Source of the DNA: Verrucomicrobiota bacterium
GTDB taxonomy: Bacteria; Verrucomicrobiota; Verrucomicrobiia; Opitutales; Opitutaceae
Length of the DNA stretch: 64,000 nt
Assembly (NCBI GenBank): GCA_023428905.1
Contig: JAEYWP010000004.1
Location: 310,001-374,000 of the forward strand
Direction of reading: 5' to 3'
The stretch's first letter is position 1. Each line of letters begins with the position of its first letter. Made by a program: the position numbers and the translations under genes. The notes beneath the pieces are model-generated. The model was not told where the DNA came from, ran no database searches, and worked only from the letters and a program-made list of their open reading frames with translations. Shown here in pieces: positions 50,390 to 59,044 of the stretch.

Positions 50390-51797
50390 ACGGGGCGGCG
50401 GCGCGCGGCGAGGGAAAGGCGAGCCGGAAGCGGGTGCCGTCCGGCCCCGTGCGCTCCAAGCCCAACTCTCCGCCCAGTTGGCGCGCCAGCAGGTGACTGA
50501 TGGCGAGGCCGAGCCCGGAGCCGCCCACGCGCCCGCTGCGTCCCGGTTGGAAAAGCCTGTCCTGCACGGTCAGGCAGATGCCGGGCCCGTTGTCCGTCAC
50601 CGTCAGGGTGATGACATCCCCCTCCTGCGTGAGCGTGACATGGATACGTCCGCCGGGCGCGACGGCCTCGGTGGCGTTTTGGACCAGGTTGTTGGCGATC
50701 AGGCAGACCAGGCTGGCTCGGTGGCTGTCGAGTCGGAGAGGCTTCTGTGCGTCCACCTCCAGGATCACACCTCTGGCGTGGGCGGCGGGGCCGTTGCGTT
50801 CCCGGAGGGTGGAGGCGATTTCGTCGCTGCCGAGTTCAGGGTGTAGCGGCGCGTTCATGTCACCGAGCATGCCGACCGTTTCGGCGATCATGGACTGAAG
50901 CCTCTGCGTGTAGGCGCCCGCCGCCTGCCACGCCTCCGCATCCGCCTTTTCGTTCAGCACGGCCTGGAGCCCGGCGACCGGTCCCTGGAGGCCATGGAGA
51001 AGGTGCGAGGTGACCTGGCCCAGGGCGGAGGCTTTGGAGGAGAGCGCGAGTTCGAAGTGCGTCCGTGCGAGACGTTCGTTGCGCTCCGCGATCGCACGCT
51101 GCGCACGGCGAAGGGCAACGGTCGCCGCCGCCATGATCACGGCGATGAGCAGCGTCCCAATGGTCAGGGTGCCCGCGAGCTGGCGGTCGATCCTCTGATC
51201 GATCTCGGCGAGTTCCGCGCTCAGGCCGCGGGCATCGATGGTGTAGCGAACAAAGCCCAGCAACTGTCCCGACCGGGGGCTCTGCAGCGGAAGAAGGACC
51301 TCGAGCAGGGGAGTCACGCCGCCGCGTGAAGAGAGTTCGGTGACGTCAGCGGGGACGCGGACCGCGGGATGGTAGCGGCTGATGGGCCCGGCGTTGCGAA
51401 GCCGCGTGTAATCATCAAAGGGGAGATCCCGGAAGATTTGCGGGTTGGGCACACGTTCCAGCGTCGCGCCGTCGGAGTCGAACAGCGCCATTGCGAGCAC
51501 GCCGTCCTGCCGCGCACTCCGCAGGACCGCCAGCAAGTGGACACGCGGGTCGACCGGTGCGGTGGCGGACGCCTCGCTGTCGCGGATCAGCTGACGTGCC
51601 ATCGGGTGCAGGAGCGCTGCGCTCCGGCCAATCATTTTTTCATGGATCTCCGCCCGCAGTTCCTGCCCGAAGCGCAACACCATCGCGGCAAACAACACGC
51701 TCAGCAGCAGCCCCGTGGCCAGGGTGGTGGCGCCCAGGCGGGCCGACGGCGCGCGTCGCGTGGCGCTGGGAGGATCGCTGCGGCGCACCGTTGTCAT
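50388..51797 (-). CDS. Sensor histidine kinase (NtrB-class)
   Basis: A 469-residue membrane sensor. Membrane segments at about 22-42 and 208-229 enclose a roughly 165-residue extracytoplasmic sensor domain. The phospho-acceptor region is ALGQVTSHLLHGLQGPVAGL with His268 the likely site (canonical AHEINNPL is degenerate here). The ATPase has the N-box ANNLVQNATEA, DNGPGI and GSGLGLAISHLL. It overlaps the response-regulator gene by 4 bp, so the two form a pair. Its position between pstS and pstC suggests phosphate sensing. PhoR-type PAS and HAMP domains are not apparent. Confidence 0.9.
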   Translation of the reverse strand: MTTVRRSDPPSATRRAPSARLGATTLATGLLLSVLFAAMVLRFGQELRAEIHEKMIGRSAALLHPMARQLIRDSEASATAPVDPRVHLLAVLRSARQDGVLAMALFDSDGATLERVPNPQIFRDLPFDDYTRLRNAGPISRYHPAVRVPADVTELSSRGGVTPLLEVLLPLQSPRSGQLLGFVRYTIDARGLSAELAEIDQRIDRQLAGTLTIGTLLIAVIMAAATVALRRAQRAIAERNERLARTHFELALSSKASALGQVTSHLLHGLQGPVAGLQAVLNEKADAEAWQAAGAYTQRLQSMIAETVGMLGDMNAPLHPELGSDEIASTLRERNGPAAHARGVILEVDAQKPLRLDSHRASLVCLIANNLVQNATEAVAPGGRIHVTLTQEGDVITLTVTDNGPGICLTVQDRLFQPGRSGRVGGSGLGLAISHLLARQLGGELGLERTGPDGTRFRLAFPSPRAAAP

Positions 51798-53185
51798 GGC
51801 TGCTCCGCGCGACCGGCCTGTAGACGATAGCGCAGGAACTCCCGCGTCACGCCGAGACGCCGGGCCGCGGCGGAAACGTTGTTGCCGCTGAGGCGCAGGG
51901 CCTCGGCCACGAGGTCGTTGATGACACCCTCCAGGGCAAAACCGCTCTCTGGCAGCTGCCACGCGGGGTTGCGCCAGGAGGGCGGGGGCAGGGAGCCGGG
52001 GCCCAGGTGGGCGAGATCCAGGGAGGGGCCGGTGCTGAAGATCACCGCGCGTTCGAGTTCATGCGACAGCTCCCGCACATTGCCCCGCCAGGGCTGGGCG
52101 AGCAGACGCGACTCACCCTCAGGCGTTAAGTGAAGGTCTTTCAGCCGGTGGCGCCGCATGATGCCTTCGAGGAGGTGGCGAGCGAGCGCGACGGTATCGG
52201 TGCCGCGGTCTCGCAGCGGCGGAAGGGTGAGGTGCAGGAGGTGGAGGCGGTGGTACAGGTCCTCGCGAAAACGTCCCTTGCCCACCAGCTCCTCCAGTGG
52301 CTGGTTGCTGGCGGCGAGGAGGCGGGCATCGATCCGCATCTCCTTGGTGGAGCCCAACCGGCGAATCGTGCCATCCTCCACCGCGGTGAGGACTTTGGCT
52401 TGAGTGGAGGGGGAGAGCGCGCCGATCTCGTCCAGAAAAAGGGTGCCGCCGTCCGCCGCTTCGAAGAGCCCGATGCGCGCTTGGCGCGCATCGGTGAAGG
52501 CGCCCCGCTCGTGTCCGAACAGTTCCGCTTCGGCCAGAGTCTCCGGCAGGGCGGCGCAGTTGATGGCCACAAACGGTCCCGCTCGGCGGGGACCCTCCCG
52601 ATGAAGCCAGCGCGCAAGGGCGCTTTTCCCGGTGCCGGTTTCGCCCTCGATCAACACTGGGGGCAGGTGCCGCTCCAGGCGGCGTTCGGTCGCAAGGATG
52701 GTGGTGAGTTGCTGGCGCACCGGCTCGAGGCTCGGGCCGAAAAAGAGTGCCTCCGCGGGCGCGACACCGCCCGCGCGCTGCTGGTCGCGCCGGGCCGCAC
52801 CCCGCGCAGCCCGGCACCGCACAAAGGCCAGGACAAGCTGGTCGGGCTCAAAGGGTTTGGCCAAGTAGTCGCCCGCGCCCAGCTTCATCGCCTCCACCGC
52901 TTTGCGAACACCCCCGAACGCTGTCATGACGACGACCGCGGTCGTTTCGGAGAAGGCGCCTTCGCGGAGCAGGTCCAGTCCTTCGCCATCGGGGAGTTGC
53001 AGGTCAATCGCGGCGAGGTCGAAGCGTAGGTCTTTCAGCACGCGTCGAGCGTCGGCCACGCGGTCTACCTCGGTCACCTCCATGCCTTGGGAGCGCAGGT
53101 GCTGGGCCAGCCGCTTCCTCAGGATCGCATCGTCTTCGAGCAGAAGAATTTCACACCCGGGGGGTAGGGCTAGGGGGTCCGCCAT
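51794..53185 (-). CDS. Sigma-54-dependent response regulator (NtrC family)
   Basis: A 463-residue regulator. Receiver domain 1-125 with phospho-acceptor Asp61 (AAIDLQLPDGEG) and the conserved Lys in YLAKPFEPD. The AAA+ domain has Walker A GETGTGKS (181-188), the sigma-54 contact loop GAFTDA (228-233, canonical GAFTGA) and Walker B GGTLFLDEIG (246-255). A Fis-type helix-turn-helix ends the protein (GNNVSAAARRLGVTREFLRYRL). It should activate sigma-54 promoters after phosphorylation by the kinase encoded downstream. The start codon at 53185 faces pstC across 136 bp. Target genes are not known. Confidence 0.93.
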   Translation of the reverse strand: MADPLALPPGCEILLLEDDAILRKRLAQHLRSQGMEVTEVDRVADARRVLKDLRFDLAAIDLQLPDGEGLDLLREGAFSETTAVVVMTAFGGVRKAVEAMKLGAGDYLAKPFEPDQLVLAFVRCRAARGAARRDQQRAGGVAPAEALFFGPSLEPVRQQLTTILATERRLERHLPPVLIEGETGTGKSALARWLHREGPRRAGPFVAINCAALPETLAEAELFGHERGAFTDARQARIGLFEAADGGTLFLDEIGALSPSTQAKVLTAVEDGTIRRLGSTKEMRIDARLLAASNQPLEELVGKGRFREDLYHRLHLLHLTLPPLRDRGTDTVALARHLLEGIMRRHRLKDLHLTPEGESRLLAQPWRGNVRELSHELERAVIFSTGPSLDLAHLGPGSLPPPSWRNPAWQLPESGFALEGVINDLVAEALRLSGNNVSAAARRLGVTREFLRYRLQAGRAEQP

Positions 53186-53255
53186 GGCTGGCGTAGATCC
53201 GGGCGAAACAGACGATGGTTTCAACGCAAAAACCGGCCGCGCGCAGGCGGTCACT

Positions 53256-53273
53256 GTTGCAGAATCGTAACAG
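53256..53273. promoter_or_regulatory. Candidate Pho-box between the NtrC-like regulator and pstC
   Basis: GTTGCAG (53256-53262) and GTAACAG (53267-53273) are spaced by 11 bp; on the minus strand they read CTGTTAC then CTGCAAC, close to the CTGTCA-type half-sites of PhoB. It lies in the 136-bp divergent region, 49 bp from the pstC start and 71 bp from the regulator start, so it could serve either gene. No convincing -24/-12 sigma-54 element was seen on either strand. Confidence 0.4.
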
Positions 53274-53321
53274 GGGGTACCTTGACCGGGCTCGGCGCCC
53301 CTCTGTCATCTGCGCTCGTTT

Positions 53322-54926
53322 ATGAGTTCCAGCGCCACCGAACCGACCCGCTCCTTTGACGTCGTCAAAGCCAGGACGCGCTTCTTTGGGTTGTCGCTCG
53401 ATGAGTGTATCCAGGCCTTTTTCGGCGGCAACGCGCTCGTCGCGGTGCTGGTGCTCGGCTTGATCACCGTCTTCCTGTTCCGCGAGGGCATGGATTTCTT
53501 CCGCCAGAACCGCGAGGACAGCCTCGAGGTGTACCGGATGGCGGGGCTCGAGTACGTGGACATCGTGCGCCAACAGGAGCAGGAGCACGCCGCTCTCAAC
53601 CGGTACCTGGCCGACATCCGCCTGCGGTCGCTCAACCATTACCTGAACAAGGAAAAGCTCTCCCCGGCGGACGCCTTTGCGCGACTGGAAGCCTTCGATA
53701 CCTTCGCCGCCGATTTTTCCGATGCGATCGATCCGATCCGTGCCAAAGTGGCAGACTGGACTGAGGTCGCCGCGGCCACCAAGACCAAGTTCACCGTGGC
53801 ACAGGACCAGCGGGTTGCCCGCCAGCAGTTGCTCGAGGCGGGCAGGGCCCAGGATGCGGAGGCGGTCAAAATTGACGACGTCGTCTTTGCGGACGAACTC
53901 CAGCCGCTCTTCCTTGACCGCCCTTCGTATGTGGAGGCAAACCGCGCCGTCGCGGCCCGCCTGACCGAGCTGGCCGGCCAGCTCCCGCAGGCGCCCACCC
54001 CGGAGCTGCAAAAACGCGTGGCCCGCTTTGGCGAGCTGGTTCCCCAATATGTCGCCAGTTTTCCGCGCGTGGAGGCTGATCTCGCGGCCTGGGATTACCA
54101 GAAGCCCATTCCGTGGCATGCGCCGTACTCGCGGTTCTTCTTCGGCAAGCAGTGGCTGACGGCGAGTTTCTGGCAGGACTGGTATGGCATCCTGCCACTG
54201 CTCACCGGATCGCTGATGGTCGCCGCGGTGGCCCTCGCGCTCGCCGTGCCGCTCGGCGTGGGCGCGGCCATTTATGCCAACCAGATTGCCCGCAAGCGCG
54301 AGCAGCGCCTGATCAAGCCGGCGATCGAGTTCATCGCGGCATTCCCCTCGGTGGTGCTCGGTTTTTTTGGCATCGCGGTGCTGGGGGAAGTGTTACGTGC
54401 GCTTTCGACGGTGGAATGGCTTCAGTGGCTCCCTGGGTTTCCGATCGCGGAACGGCTGAATGTCCTGACGGCAGGCTGCCTGCTCGCCCTCATCGCCGTC
54501 CCGACCATATTCACCCTGGCAGAGGATGCCTTGAACAATGTCCCGCGCGCGATGAAGGAGGCCTCGCTCGCCCTCGGCGCGAGCAAGCTGCAGACCGTGC
54601 TGAAGATCATCGTCCCGGCCTCCCTCTCCGGCATCATCTCCGCCGTGCTCCTTGGCTTCGGGCGCGTGATCGGCGAAACGATGGTGGTGCTGCTTTGTGC
54701 GGGAAATCGGATCGCTATCCCGGATTTCTCGGACGGCCTGGCAGCGTTCACCCAGCCGGTCCACACCATGACCGGCATCATCGCCCAGGAGATGGGGGAA
54801 GTCGTCCGCGGCAGCCTGCACTATCGGGCGCTCTTCATGGTCGGCATCGTGCTTTTCTTCCTGTCGTTGCTGATCAACTACGTGGCGCAGGGCATCGTCC
54901 GCCGTTACCGCCTGCCCGCCACCTGA
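53322..54926 (+). CDS. pstC: Phosphate ABC transporter permease PstC with a large insertion
   Basis: A 534-residue permease, well above the usual 300-330. Membrane segment 1 is at about 35-54 (ALVAVLVLGLITVFLFREG). An alpha-helical, charged segment of about 220 residues follows (roughly 60-275). The normal binding-protein-dependent permease core comes after it: LLTGSLMVAAVALALAVPLG, FIAAFPSVVLGFFGIAVLGE and the EAA loop EASLALGASKLQTVLKIIVP. The core has all features needed to pair with PstA. It is followed by pstA after 4 bp. The role of the insertion is unknown; it should face the periplasm. Confidence 0.93.
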   Translation: MSSSATEPTRSFDVVKARTRFFGLSLDECIQAFFGGNALVAVLVLGLITVFLFREGMDFFRQNREDSLEVYRMAGLEYVDIVRQQEQEHAALNRYLADIRLRSLNHYLNKEKLSPADAFARLEAFDTFAADFSDAIDPIRAKVADWTEVAAATKTKFTVAQDQRVARQQLLEAGRAQDAEAVKIDDVVFADELQPLFLDRPSYVEANRAVAARLTELAGQLPQAPTPELQKRVARFGELVPQYVASFPRVEADLAAWDYQKPIPWHAPYSRFFFGKQWLTASFWQDWYGILPLLTGSLMVAAVALALAVPLGVGAAIYANQIARKREQRLIKPAIEFIAAFPSVVLGFFGIAVLGEVLRALSTVEWLQWLPGFPIAERLNVLTAGCLLALIAVPTIFTLAEDALNNVPRAMKEASLALGASKLQTVLKIIVPASLSGIISAVLLGFGRVIGETMVVLLCAGNRIAIPDFSDGLAAFTQPVHTMTGIIAQEMGEVVRGSLHYRALFMVGIVLFFLSLLINYVAQGIVRRYRLPAT

Positions 54927-54930
54927 GGCC

Positions 54931-56001
54931 ATGGACACCGCCACACCCAATCCCTTTGCCCGCCGCGTCACCCTCTCCAAGCGGGTCGAGATGCTGACCT
55001 TCGGGTTGCTGCGCGCGGCGACCTACCTGGTCCTGCTCTGCGGGTTCGCTGTCTTTGGCGACATCGTGATCAAGGGCTCGCAGACCGTGTTCACCCGCGA
55101 AGCGCCCTTCATCAACACCGACTTTCTGACCAAGGCGCCGGAGACCCTCTACGTTTTCGACTACGCCGGAAAGAAGCACGAATTGGGAGCGGGGGACTAC
55201 CGCGCCTTCCTCGAAGCGGAAACCGCCAAGGCGAAGGCGGCTGGTGCACCGGCCCCGGATTTCGGTCACGTCGAATCGATCGTCTATTCCGCGGGCGGCA
55301 TTTTCCCCGCGATCGTCGGTACGGTCCTCCTGGTGATCGGTTCGATGACAATCGCCCTCATCCTGGGAGTCGCCAGCGCGATCTACCTGAGTGAATACGC
55401 GAAGCAGGGTCCGCGGGTGCGGGCCATCCGGCTGGCCATCGTCAACCTGGCGGGCGTGCCGTCGATCGTCTTTGGTCTGTTTGGTTACGGCATGTTTGTG
55501 ATCTTCTTTGGGTGGAACGTCTCGCTTCTCGCCGGCTGGTTTACGCTGGCCTTCATGGTCCTTCCGGTGGTCATCACCGCGAGCGAGGAGGCGCTTCGTG
55601 CCGTCCCCAAGGGCTTCCGCGAAGGCTCCCTCGCCCTCGGTGCCACCAAGTGGCAGACCGTGCGCAAGGCGGTCCTTCCCTACGCTCTTCCCGGCATCCT
55701 CACCTCGTCCATCCTCGGCATTGCCCGCGTGGCAGGGGAGACCGCCCCGATCATGTTCACCGCCGCCTACGTCGTGCGGGACAAGCTGCCCTGGCAGGCC
55801 GACGGGATCGGCGACTTCTTTTTCCAGGGCGTGATGGCGCTGCCGTACCACATCTACGTTGTCAGCTCGAAGATTCCACAGAACGAATACACCAGCCGGG
55901 TGCAGTACGGCACTGCGTTCGTCTTCCTCGTCATCGTCGCGGGTGTCGCGGCAACCTCCATCGTGCTTCGCAATAAACTCCGAGGACGCTATCAATGGTA
56001 A
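54931..56001 (+). CDS. pstA: Phosphate ABC transporter permease PstA
   Basis: A 356-residue permease. Membrane segment 1 is at about 28-48 (LLRAATYLVLLCGFAVFGDIV). A moderately long extracytoplasmic stretch up to about 115 separates it from the core, which has GGIFPAIVGTVLLVIGSMTIAL, the NLAGVPSIVFGLFGYGMF segment and the EAA loop REGSLALGATKWQTVRKAVLP. It forms the membrane channel with PstC. Its stop overlaps the pstB start by 7 bp. The N-terminal spacer is longer than in E. coli PstA, matching the enlarged PstC. Confidence 0.94.
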   Translation: MDTATPNPFARRVTLSKRVEMLTFGLLRAATYLVLLCGFAVFGDIVIKGSQTVFTREAPFINTDFLTKAPETLYVFDYAGKKHELGAGDYRAFLEAETAKAKAAGAPAPDFGHVESIVYSAGGIFPAIVGTVLLVIGSMTIALILGVASAIYLSEYAKQGPRVRAIRLAIVNLAGVPSIVFGLFGYGMFVIFFGWNVSLLAGWFTLAFMVLPVVITASEEALRAVPKGFREGSLALGATKWQTVRKAVLPYALPGILTSSILGIARVAGETAPIMFTAAYVVRDKLPWQADGIGDFFFQGVMALPYHIYVVSSKIPQNEYTSRVQYGTAFVFLVIVAGVAATSIVLRNKLRGRYQW

Positions 56002-56867
56002 AGTCATCCCATTCTTCCGAGATCATGGATTCCTCCACCGCGCCCGGCCGTCCGATGCCCACCCGTCCGATCGAAGTGCCGAAGGGCCGAGCCGCTTCGG
56101 CGGCACCCGCCCGCACCTTGATCGAGATCGAGCATCTCGATTTTTATTACGGGGCCAAGCAGGCGCTCTTCGACATCAACCTGCGCCTGGATGAAAACCG
56201 GGTCACTGCCTTCATCGGCCCGTCCGGCTGCGGCAAGTCCACGCTCCTGCGCTGCCTCAACCGGATGAACGACCTGATCGACGGCACGCGGACCGCCAAC
56301 GGCACCATTCGTATTGCTGGCGTGGATATCCACCGCGCCGACGTGGACCCGATCGAGCTCCGCAAGCGGGTGGGGATGGTTTTCCAGAAATCGAACCCGT
56401 TCCCCAAGTCGATCTACGAAAACATCACCTACGGCCTGCGCATCCAAGGGGTGCGCAACAAGACCCGGCTCGACGAGGTGGTGGAGAAGAGCCTGCGCGG
56501 CGCCGCCCTGTGGGACGAGGTCAAGGACCGCCTCCACGAGAGCGGCCTCGGTCTCTCCGGCGGCCAGCAGCAGCGGCTCTGCATCGCCCGCGCCATTGCG
56601 GTGGAGCCGCGTATCATCCTGATGGATGAACCGTGCTCGGCGCTTGACCCGATCGCGACCGCCAAGATCGAAGAGCTGATCCACGAGCTGAAGCGCGACT
56701 ACACCATCATCATCGTCACCCACAGCATGCAGCAGGCCGCGCGTTGTTCGGACAAGACCGCCTTCTTTTACCTCGGGAAGCTGGTGGAGTACGCCGACAC
56801 CCGCACCATCTTCATGAATCCCGCGAACCCGCAGACCGAGGCCTACGTCTCCGGCCGTTTCGGCTGA
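55995..56867 (+). CDS. pstB: Phosphate ABC transporter ATP-binding protein PstB
   Basis: A 290-residue ATPase with Walker A GPSGCGKSTLLRCLNRMNDL, the PstB-typical QKSNPFPKSIYENI, signature LSGGQQQRLCIARAIA, Walker B IILMDEPCSALDP and the switch His in VTHSMQQAAR. It drives phosphate import through PstCA. About 30 residues precede the ATPase domain. The start at 55995 is supported by GAGG 9 bp upstream, one of the few clear Shine-Dalgarno sequences in the window. phoU follows after 16 bp. Confidence 0.96.
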   Translation: MVKSSHSSEIMDSSTAPGRPMPTRPIEVPKGRAASAAPARTLIEIEHLDFYYGAKQALFDINLRLDENRVTAFIGPSGCGKSTLLRCLNRMNDLIDGTRTANGTIRIAGVDIHRADVDPIELRKRVGMVFQKSNPFPKSIYENITYGLRIQGVRNKTRLDEVVEKSLRGAALWDEVKDRLHESGLGLSGGQQQRLCIARAIAVEPRIILMDEPCSALDPIATAKIEELIHELKRDYTIIIVTHSMQQAARCSDKTAFFYLGKLVEYADTRTIFMNPANPQTEAYVSGRFG

Positions 56868-56883
56868 TTCCACGACCCGCCCC

Positions 56884-57573
56884 ATGAAACGCTTTTTCGA
56901 CTCCGAATTGGAGACCTTCCGCTCCCACCTGATGCTGATGGGCGAACGCTCCATCGAGCAGGTCCGCCTGGCCCTGCGCGCCCTGGTGGAGGGCAATGTC
57001 TCGCTGGCCGACCAGGTCATCGCGGCCGATGACGAAATCGACCGGCTGGAGGTCAGCATCGATGACGAGGCCATCCGTTATATGAACTTGCGCGCGCCGA
57101 TCGCCACGGAGCTGCGCCTGGTGATCGTGGGCATGAAAGCCTCCCACGACCTGGAGCGCGTAGGCGACGAGGCGGGCAACATCGCGAAACGTGCGGTCAA
57201 GCTTGCGGCCGAACCGCCGCTCAAACCCTACGTCGATATTCCGCGCATGGCGGAGATCGCGATGGAGATGCTGCGGGAGGCAATGGATTGCTTCCTCAAC
57301 GCCGATTGCGACCGCGCCATGGCGGTGGTCCGCCGCGACACGGAGGTCGACCAGATCAACAAGCAGCTCTATCGGGAGCTCACCAGCTTCATGGTGGAGA
57401 AGCCCGGCACCATCTCGCGCGCCCTGGAGTTGATGTTCATCTCCAAGTCCATCGAGCGCATCGCCGACCACGCGACCAACATCGCCGAAGAGGTGGTGTT
57501 TCTCGCCCAGGCCCGCGACGTCCGTCACACCGACGAGGTGAAAAAGACGAACTTCGCCGCCAAAGAGAACTGA
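56884..57573 (+). CDS. phoU: Phosphate signalling protein PhoU
   Basis: A 229-residue protein of two three-helix PhoU repeats. Motifs RLVIVGMKASHDLERVGDEAGNIA and LMFISKSIERIADHATNIAEEVV are the metal-binding E/D-rich helices of the family. PhoU links Pst transport to the cognate sensor kinase and represses uptake when phosphate is plentiful. It closes the pstCAB-phoU operon. If the nearby NtrB-like kinase is the partner, that would differ from the usual PhoR. Confidence 0.95.
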   Translation: MKRFFDSELETFRSHLMLMGERSIEQVRLALRALVEGNVSLADQVIAADDEIDRLEVSIDDEAIRYMNLRAPIATELRLVIVGMKASHDLERVGDEAGNIAKRAVKLAAEPPLKPYVDIPRMAEIAMEMLREAMDCFLNADCDRAMAVVRRDTEVDQINKQLYRELTSFMVEKPGTISRALELMFISKSIERIADHATNIAEEVVFLAQARDVRHTDEVKKTNFAAKEN

Positions 57574-57587
57574 ACCTCTCCGGCCGT

Positions 57588-57646
57588 TGGGTGCAGGCAC
57601 CCATCCGGCCGCGCGCCTGCATCAATGGCGTGGGTGCAGGCACCCA
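57588..57646. repeat. Two copies of a REP-like palindrome
   Basis: The 16-mer TGGGTGCAGGCACCCA occurs at 57588-57603 and 57631-57646, separated by 27 bp. Each copy is a palindrome with 7-bp arms around a central AG. Such paired palindromes between convergent genes recall REP/BIME-type extragenic elements. I saw no other copy in the window. Confidence 0.65.
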
Positions 57647-57750
57647 CCACCGTGTTGCCGCGCACGAGGGCGGTGCCGGCGGATTTAGTGTAAGCCGCTA
57701 CAATAGAGCGACTAGCGGACACAGCAGTACATTTGGCACGTGCGAGGCAT

Positions 57751-57778
57751 CCAGGGGATCCGTTTTTTGATCCCCTGG
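57751..57778. repeat. Perfect 10-bp inverted repeat with T-rich loop
   Basis: CCAGGGGATC (57751-57760) and GATCCCCTGG (57769-57778) enclose the loop CGTTTTTT. The T run is in the loop and not after the stem, so this is not a standard intrinsic terminator, yet the stem is strong enough to fold in RNA. Confidence 0.6.
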
Positions 57779-57961
57779 GCCGTTTGCCCCGCAGGTGTCG
57801 CCGCCGCCTCTCCACTGAGGCGGTGACCGTATTCACCCGCCCCGGTCGGAAGGTGCCGTGCACCGACCCGATGCCTGCGGCGCAAACGCCCCCGGGACTT
57901 GCGGCGGCAACGGAGGAGGCCGCGCCGCAAGCGCGCGGCGTACCGACGTCGCTGCGAGCGA

Positions 57962-59035
57962 TTATTCGTGCATGCCGCCGTACACCGCCAGGCGCATGAG
58001 GAAATAGCCGAGGATTGCCGTCACCGGAATGGTGAGGACCCAGGCCCAGACGATCCGGCTGACGATGCCCCATTTCACTGCGCTGAGGCGCTTGGTTGCA
58101 CCCACGCCCATGATCGAGGTGGAAATGACGTGGGTGGTGGACAGCGGAATGCCGGCGTGCGAGGCGGTGGCGATGATCGCGGCCGCGGTGGTTTCGGCGG
58201 CGAAGCCGTGGACCGGCTGCAGCTTCACCATCTTGTGGCCCATCGTCTTGATGATGCGCCAGCCGCCGGCGGCGGTGCCCGCGGCCATCGTGATCGCGCA
58301 CACCACCATGACCCAGCGGGCCACGTCCATCGACGGTGTATTCAGGAAGTGAAGCCACTCGGGCGCATGGGCGAAGGCGCCCGACTGCGTGCCAGTGAAA
58401 AGGGCGAGGGTGATGATGCCCATGGTCTTTTGGGCGTCATTGGTGCCGTGGCTCAATCCCATGAAACCCGCGGAGATCAACTGGAGGAAACCAAAGGTGC
58501 GGTTGACGGTGCGCGGCCGCCAGGTCTTGAGCAGTGCGTAGAGGGAAAACATCACCAGCGCACCGACGATAAAACCCACCAGGGGGGACAGGAACATGGG
58601 GGCGACCACCTTCGGCCAGAGGCCGTTGTGGCTGCCGTCGGCGCCGACCACCGACCACTTCAGGACCGACCAATTGCCATGGGACGAGGCGAGCGCGGAG
58701 CCACACAGGCCACCAATCAGAGCGTGGCTGGAACTGGAGGGGAGGCCGAAATACCAGGTGAGGAGATTCCACACGATGGCCCCGATCAGGGCGCACAGCA
58801 CTGTCGGCATCGAGACCACGGAGGTGTCGACCAGGCCAGATCCGATCGTCTTTGCGACGGTCGTGCCGACCAGGAGGGCGCCGATCAGGTTGGTGACGGT
58901 GGCGAGCAGGATCGCCTGGCGCGGGGTGAGGACCTTGGTCGAGACGACCGTGGCGATTGAATTGGCGGTGTCGTGGAAGCCGTTGATGTACTCGAACGTC
59001 AGCGCGACGAGCAGGACCAGCAGGAACAGCGTCAT
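57962..59035 (-). CDS. pit: Low-affinity inorganic phosphate transporter, PiT family
   Basis: A 357-residue polytopic membrane protein. The PiT repeats are visible as EYINGFHDTANSIATVVSTK near the N-terminus and GLSHGTNDAQKTMGIITLAL in the middle, with LPSSSSHALIGGLCG and IPLSTTHVISTSIMGVG as the transport signature segments. It is a cation-coupled phosphate carrier. The upstream DUF47 gene (9 bp) is a standard partner. Together with pst the organism thus encodes both high- and low-affinity uptake in one locus. Confidence 0.94.
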   Translation of the reverse strand: MTLFLLVLLVALTFEYINGFHDTANSIATVVSTKVLTPRQAILLATVTNLIGALLVGTTVAKTIGSGLVDTSVVSMPTVLCALIGAIVWNLLTWYFGLPSSSSHALIGGLCGSALASSHGNWSVLKWSVVGADGSHNGLWPKVVAPMFLSPLVGFIVGALVMFSLYALLKTWRPRTVNRTFGFLQLISAGFMGLSHGTNDAQKTMGIITLALFTGTQSGAFAHAPEWLHFLNTPSMDVARWVMVVCAITMAAGTAAGGWRIIKTMGHKMVKLQPVHGFAAETTAAAIIATASHAGIPLSTTHVISTSIMGVGATKRLSAVKWGIVSRIVWAWVLTIPVTAILGYFLMRLAVYGGMHE

Positions 59036-59044
59036 GGCCGGCCC

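Larger units (their letters stand above)
57574..57961. other. 388-bp intergenic region with several inverted repeats, between convergent phoU and PiT genes
   Basis: No gene was recognised. The stretch holds at least six inverted repeats: 57588-57603 and 57631-57646 (two copies of one palindrome), 57695-57718 (CCGCTA/TAGCGG), 57751-57778 (10-bp arms), 57804-57823 (CCGCCTC/GAGGCGG, 6-nt loop) and 57898-57931 (CTTGCGGCG/CGCCGCAAG, 16-nt loop). It must contain the 3' ends of both convergent transcripts. A structured RNA or a nucleoid-associated repeat cluster is also possible. Confidence 0.6.
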
